Origin: Luscinia megarhynchos
Lineage: Eukaryota > Chordata > Aves > Passeriformes > Turdidae
Length of the DNA: 64,000 nt
Direction: 5' to 3'
Assembly (NCBI GenBank): GCA_034336665.1
Contig: CM067590.1
Span: 5,368,459 to 5,432,458, forward strand
Below, piece after piece: positions 58,801 to 64,000 of this stretch. Below the pieces are notes generated by a model. The model was not told the DNA's origin. It was given only the letters and a program-made list of their open reading frames with translations, and did no database searches. A program made the translations under genes and the position numbers. How positions within the stretch are numbered: the first letter of the stretch is position 1; every line of letters begins with the position of its first letter.

Positions 58801-60554
58801 AAATGGGATGACAACACCAGGGAAGTGTGTGACTCAGTTATATTTTGGAAACTAGTTCAGACTCTGGAAAGCAGATAAACAACAAATCCAACACAAAAAC
58901 TCTTGGTGATCACCAGGGGCTGAAGCTGCTGTGACCTGGAAGAGCTGCAGGTGTCTGACCACCCTGATCTCCACAAAATGGGCAGTCCCCCATGTGACTT
59001 GGTCTTGTCATGTGGCATTTGGAGCTGTCTGCAGAGCACCCCTGGGCCTACAGCCTGGCCTGCAGGGCAGAGCCAGGGCAGCATGGGAAGAGCCACTTCT
59101 TGTTATTCTCTTTTAAACAGTGCCAACTCCTGCCTCAGGAACAGCCACTGACATGCCACTCCCTGTGTCACACAGTCCCACTGCAAACAGGCAGAGGGAA
59201 GTGAGCAGAGAGGGAACCCGAGGGGTGCAGAGCAGCTCCCCTCCCTCACACACCCAGGGGAGGGGGTGTCCCTGACATGGGTGGGTGACACACCACGAGT
59301 GACATGAACCCTGCCACTGCTCCAGCTCTCAGCTGCACATGGCTCAGGACCACTGCGAGCTCAAACTGTGCTGAAAAATTAGTTCTTTTGCCTAAGCCAA
59401 CACAATTTTGTGACCATTGAACAAAACACCCTGCAATGGCCCAGAGTGCAGGAAATAAGGTTCTGAGTGAACATTTGGCTAATGAACTTCCAGGGTACAA
59501 GCTGAAGCAGCACTTCCAGACTATGGGGGAATTCAAAGGAGCTAATGCTGCTCAGATTGAGCACTGGAAATCGCTGGGAACGCAGCTGAGAGCCCTGGGC
59601 CAGGGGAATGTGCACGGCTGTCACTGCTCTCCTGCTGCACTAATCTCATTTCTGCACTTTGTCACAATTCCAGAGCAGGAGATTATCTTTAATTTTGTGA
59701 TAATTACCACAAGCCACTTTCATTCCCAGCTTTTAAGTGTCTGCTGCTGTACATGTACCAAACGTGGAATCAACACCAACCCTCTGCACAAAGGAAAGGT
59801 ATTGGAGGCAAGAAACCACAGATCTCTGGCAGAAATGATGCCTGATGTGGGCAAGAGCAACCCCACCAAAACTTCCCTCGGTCCCCAACCACTAATAAAA
59901 AGTAATCAGCTTTATAAAATCAACTTGTCTAGTCAGAAAATGTAAAAATCTTCCACTGGCTCCTCTGTGCATGGCACACGGCCGTGCTCGGCTCAAGCAA
60001 GCTGACAGATGGTCTGGTAAAATCTGATTTAACTCCAGCTCCAGGGGTTATCGAGCCAGAGGCTGCACTGGGGTGTAGGGGAGTGGGAGCACTGCTGTGG
60101 GAAGTTTTGACACTTAACAAGCTAATTGAAATGATTCTTATCCGATTTGGTGTGGCTTACGAGGCTGTGCTCAGAAATGGACGAGCAGGGAAACCCTGAG
60201 ACAAAACCCCACTTGCTGCCATGCCTCCAGTCTGTGCCTCCAGTCTGCCAGGCACCTCCTGCACGCTTGACCTGCTGCCTTCAGTTCTGTTCTCATCTGT
60301 GCATGGCTTTGAGTGACCCTGTCCCAGTGCTTGAGCTTCTATGGAGCCTCTGAAATAAACACTTCAGTTGTGGCATTCAGCAATTCCCATCTCAGACTTT
60401 ACTTGTGTTTTTTCCGTATTCACAGTCATTGGCCATCTCCACCACAAAGCTGACACTCTGCAGGACAGGCAGGAATTTCCTCCTGGAAAGCCTCTGCACA
60501 GGAAAGGGCTCAAGTTTCAGCTCTACCAGCCAGAGGAGCAAAACCTCCACAAGG

Positions 60555-60690
60555 TAAGGGTGGTGAGCCCTGGCACAGGTTGCCCAGAGAGGCTGTGGCT
60601 GCTCCATCCTTGGAAGTGTTCCAGACCAAGCTGGATGAGGCTTGGAGCAACCTGGTCTAGTGGAAGGTGTCCTTTCCACTCCCTCCAAAC
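60555..60690 (+). mobile_element. CR1 LINE internal 3' fragment
   Basis: GTGAGCCCTGGCACAGGTTG, CCCAGAGAGGCTGTGGCTGC and GAGGCTTGGAGCAACCTGGT; truncated at both ends. Confidence 0.88.
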
Positions 60691-60807
60691 CAGCCGAGGC
60701 AGGTTGACTTGCCAAAACCCTTCATCATCAAAACAGGCAGAGGCTTCTGTCCATCAGAAAGGAATTTCTGAAAAGGTTTACAAAAACCCAGCAGAAGCTT
60801 AATTTAA

Positions 60808-60985
60808 AATCACAGAATCCTAGAATATCCCGAGTAGGACAGAACCCACAAGGATCATCCAGTCCCACCCCTGGCCCTGCTCAGACCCCAACAACCCACC
60901 CTGAGCACCCCTGAGAGTGTCCAAAGGCTCCTGCAGCTCTGGCAGCCTTGGGGACCATTCCCTGGGGAGCCTGGGCAGTGACCAC
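60808..60985 (-). mobile_element. CR1 LINE 3' fragment
   Basis: AATCACAGAATCCTAGAATA, AACCCACAAGGATCATCCAG, AGAGTGTCCAAAGGCTCCTG and GGGACCATTCCCTGGGGAGC. Same subtype as the copy at 8885-9275, in opposite orientation. Confidence 0.92.
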
Positions 60986-61675
60986 ATGATCTAATAATGA
61001 AGTTCTCTTTATAAGATAGGTCTATACACACAGACATACATTTATAAATTGTAATGCCTTATGATGCCCTAGAGAAGTCAAAACAAATCTGAACAAACCA
61101 GTGGACTCTTCTCTGACCAGAACTGCTGCTGCATCTTTACTAAAAGCTTCACTTTATTTAAGGGTTTATAAGGACACACAATGTGACTGGAACTAAAAAT
61201 ATGTGAAAATAAAAATGCCACGTAAGCTCCTTGGCTGGAGGCTGCAACAGCATGACTCCCCCAGAAATCCTGCACACCAGAGACCTGCAGATTGCCACTC
61301 ACACCCAGCCTGGTCGGGTGGAAGGTGTCCCAAAGAAATGTCTGTATCCCATTTTTCACTTTCTCCACTGAGAACAAGACAATGTGACACATCTGAGCAG
61401 CCCAGCTGGACACTAAGGGGATGTGGAGACTGCAACCAGGACACAATTCCTGTTCCATCAGACCCTGACACAGACTCACTCGGTCAATGCCTTACAGGCA
61501 AAGGCAAAGAAACAAGAATGCCAAGAAGTTAAAGCCCCTACACATGTATTGCTATCAAAACACAGAAAGAGAGGACAGAAATTAAACACATCCATCGAAA
61601 GAGGCAGCTGTTACTGCCTGCAAGGGACTGCTGGTAAAAACAAACTATAAAATTAAGGGGGAACAGGTGAAGGCG

Positions 61676-61970
61676 ATTCAGCAAATCATGGAATGGTTTG
61701 GGTTGGAAGGGACATTAAAGCTTGTCTTGTTCCACCCCCTGCCATGGACAGGGACACCTTCCACTAGACCAGGGTGCCCTGAGCCCCCTCCTCAGGACTC
61801 TGCCAGGGATCCAGGGGCAGCCACAGCTCCTCTTGGCACCTGTGCCAGGGCCTCCCTACCCTCACAGGGAAGAATTTCTTTGCCCTCTGACAGAGCATTC
61901 CCCTTTTTCTGTCCCTCCAGGCCTTGTCCAAAATCCCTTTCCAGCTCTCTTGTAAGCCAGAAACACTCCT
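61676..61970 (-). mobile_element. CR1 LINE 3' fragment
   Basis: AATCATGGAATGGTTTGGGT, TCCACCCCCTGCCATGGACA, TCCAGGGGCAGCCACAGCTC and CACAGGGAAGAATTTCTTTG. Confidence 0.92.
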
Positions 61971-64000
61971 GAGCTGGGAAGCCCATGAGCCTGAGCAGCA
62001 GCCAGCTGGGCTTCCTAAGGAGCCAGCAGAAGTATCAGGCTGTGTCTCAAGGCACAGGCAAAAGCAATCCTGAGTTTATTCTTGCACTTCACACGTGTGG
62101 CTCCAGCTCCCAGCACACAGAGCAGTCCTGGGAGGGGAGACCACAGGAAGCAGGAGCTGGCTTAGCCATCCCCCAGAGAAAGCAGCTGAGCACAACCTGC
62201 CCTTCCCAGGCACCCTACTTCTGATCATGAAACATATCTTCTTCCCATAATTCAACACCATTTGATTCAGATGAGAGTCATCAAGTAAGGCACAAAATTA
62301 AATATTTGGGGGTTTTCCCCCTTAAATGTGCCATTTCTTGGCAGAAAGAGCTATAGCTGTTCTGCACCCTGGCCATGGATCACTGCTCCTGCCATCCAAG
62401 AGCTTGAAGAAATAATACAGAAAAAAGGAACCTGAGATAAACTCTGCTTGTTATGTAGAACATACATAAAGCTTTACCATCTGAATGTATATAATTTTCC
62501 CTGGAGCACTGCCAGACTGACTAACTGTTGGGATCATCCACATGAAATTGGTGCTGGTCAAATCCAGCTGACAATCTCTACCACCTGGTTCACCCCATTA
62601 TTCAGCCCAGTGCTCAGCCAAGGCTGGCTCCATCCCTATGGGCAAGCATACAGGGGGAGGAGAGACCTGGCTCTGATGCACCTGCAGCACAGGTAGCTCA
62701 ACATTCCTCAGGACACTTTAGCCAGCATCCAAAATCCAGCAGCTATTTGCAGCAGGAATGCTGACAGCACCAGTCAGCATCCAAACTGGAGCAGCCAGAG
62801 ATAAATAACCCTGTTGAATCCCACCTCAGCCACCCTGCCCTCCTCCCTGTCCCCTGCTCCTTCTCACTGCCCACATGGGCTCCATGCCTTGTTTGAAGCA
62901 CACAGGAGCCACCTTCACATAAAATGGCATTTGCACACCAGGCTCTGCTGCTCCAGCTCCATGTGCTGCACTCTTCATGGCCTTTGTCTTGTTTTTCCCT
63001 GCAGAAATGGTGGGGATGAGAACAGCAAGGCTTGTACAAATAAATGGCCTGTACAAATGAAGGGAAGAAGCTCAATGCACAGGCTGGGCCTCGGGGCACT
63101 GCTGGGGCACCTGCTGAGATCAGTAACACAGCTGACCCCTCCTTTCCACCCCAGGCATGGACATGCTTTTCCATTAAGTGGAGACAGATGGGCACAGGGA
63201 GCCTCCGTCCTGTCCCAGCCACCCCCTCAGGTTTCTGACCCCCAACCTCCAGAAGCTGCTCCCCTGCCAGCTCCCAGCGATCAGCACTGAACCTGTATTT
63301 TACAGCCCAGCTCAGCTGATCAAAGCAAACTTCCAGCTTATGGAGCATCAGCACTGCCAGGGACTGCCACAAAAGTATGTTCTGCAGTAAAGGCATCTAC
63401 CAGCCTGGTTTATTTTTGGGTTTATGCAGAAACTCTTTCTGCCTCAAAAATAAATCCGTTTATCCCAGCTCAAGAGGCAAGGCAGAAGCTGAAGATGTAA
63501 AAGGAGGGAGCTAACACGTCCCTTCCTCATCATCAGCTGCAGGTGCCACCACATCCGGGGTGCAGCCCTCCTCAGGGAGCTGAGCCAGGACATCTCCACG
63601 CTGAAACATTTCCTTAACAACTCCCCGGAAAAGCACTTACAGTGCCAAAGCCCAATTACAGCGAGGAACGAGCAGGACAAGGCCAGGGAAATGAAATTCA
63701 AAAAGAACTGATTTGTCTTCTTGTTTTGGATCAGCTGCATGTAGAAAAAGCACAATCTTGGAGTGCTGAGCCCAAAGCGTGTGACACAGTGACAAAAAGC
63801 AAAACAAGAATCTCGTGGAGAGCAGCACACAATAGCTGCCACCCGGCCGTGGAGCAGGCTGCAGCGCTGGGCTCAGCAATGATGAAATCCACTGGGATGT
63901 TCGGGCAAACATCTGCCCCATGGGAGAGGTGCAGCCTTATCTGAACACCGTGTTCCTGCTCCTTCCAGGGGCTGCCCACAGGACGGAGGATGGAAGGACA

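Larger units (their letters stand above)
57230..64000 (-). other. PIP5K1C: PIP5K1C intron 1, right end outside window
   Basis: The exon at 57229 starts in phase 1, so a coding exon with the initiator must lie upstream; no CpG island or matching N-terminal sequence occurs up to 64000. The 6.8 kb carry four CR1 fragments (58440-58800, 60555-60690, 60808-60985, 61676-61970) and AT-rich stretches. No other gene was recognised. Confidence 0.75.

Noticed and set aside
59436..59945. 169-codon frame starting MAQSAGNKVLSEHL
   Set aside because: The first part looks protein-like but matches no family I know, turns into simple low-complexity sequence and has no splice or promoter context; probably chance.
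57230..64000. PIP5K1C initiator exon inside the window
   Set aside because: No CpG island, no Met-containing frame resembling the known N-terminus, and no donor in phase 1 with such sequence were found.

Overview
The window is vertebrate nuclear DNA, almost certainly from a bird. Genes are split by GT-AG introns, encoded proteins match vertebrate families along their length, and at least fifteen fragments of CR1-type LINEs with the avian 3' tail (a 'TTGGAAGGGAC'-like motif followed by short ATTCTATG-type ends) are scattered through introns and spacers. GC-rich minisatellites and compact introns in the left half fit an avian microchromosome. I cannot tell the species.

Six genes are present, in this order: MFSD12 (-, its 3' exons lie left of base 1), HMG20B (+), GIPC3 (+), TBXA2R (-), CACTIN (-), PIP5K1C (-, its first exon lies right of base 64000). 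From established knowledge this order and these orientations equal human 19p13.3, so the window is a conserved synteny block (chicken chromosome 28 equivalent). No bacterial-type system, CRISPR array, tRNA, rRNA or intact mobile element was seen.

Layout: 188-6529 MFSD12 with a 4-kb first intron full of degenerate minisatellite; 6530-8136 divergent spacer with an ACTGGG-type minisatellite whose orientation flips in the middle, then the CRE/CCAAT promoter of HMG20B; 8626-13632 HMG20B; 14967-17234 GIPC3; 17732-19200 TBXA2R, tail-to-tail with GIPC3 and carrying a one-base insertion that breaks the last exon; 19300-26170 a spacer with a CpG-rich domain at about 22.6-24.6 kb not assigned to a gene; 26334-31424 CACTIN; 31.6-64 kb PIP5K1C, with a long 3' untranslated region and AT-richer, CR1-containing introns.

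The genes do not form one pathway: lysosomal/melanosomal cysteine import (MFSD12), LSD1-CoREST chromatin repression (HMG20B), PDZ trafficking adaptor of hair cells (GIPC3), thromboxane receptor (TBXA2R), spliceosome factor (CACTIN), and PtdIns(4,5)P2 synthesis at adhesions and synapses (PIP5K1C). The observations most worth a second look are the TBXA2R frameshift, two adjacent homologous PIP5K1C C-terminal exons sharing a W-x-Y-S-P motif with a read-through donor that would make a third tail, a 30-base PIP5K1C microexon, and the inverted minisatellite between divergent promoters.
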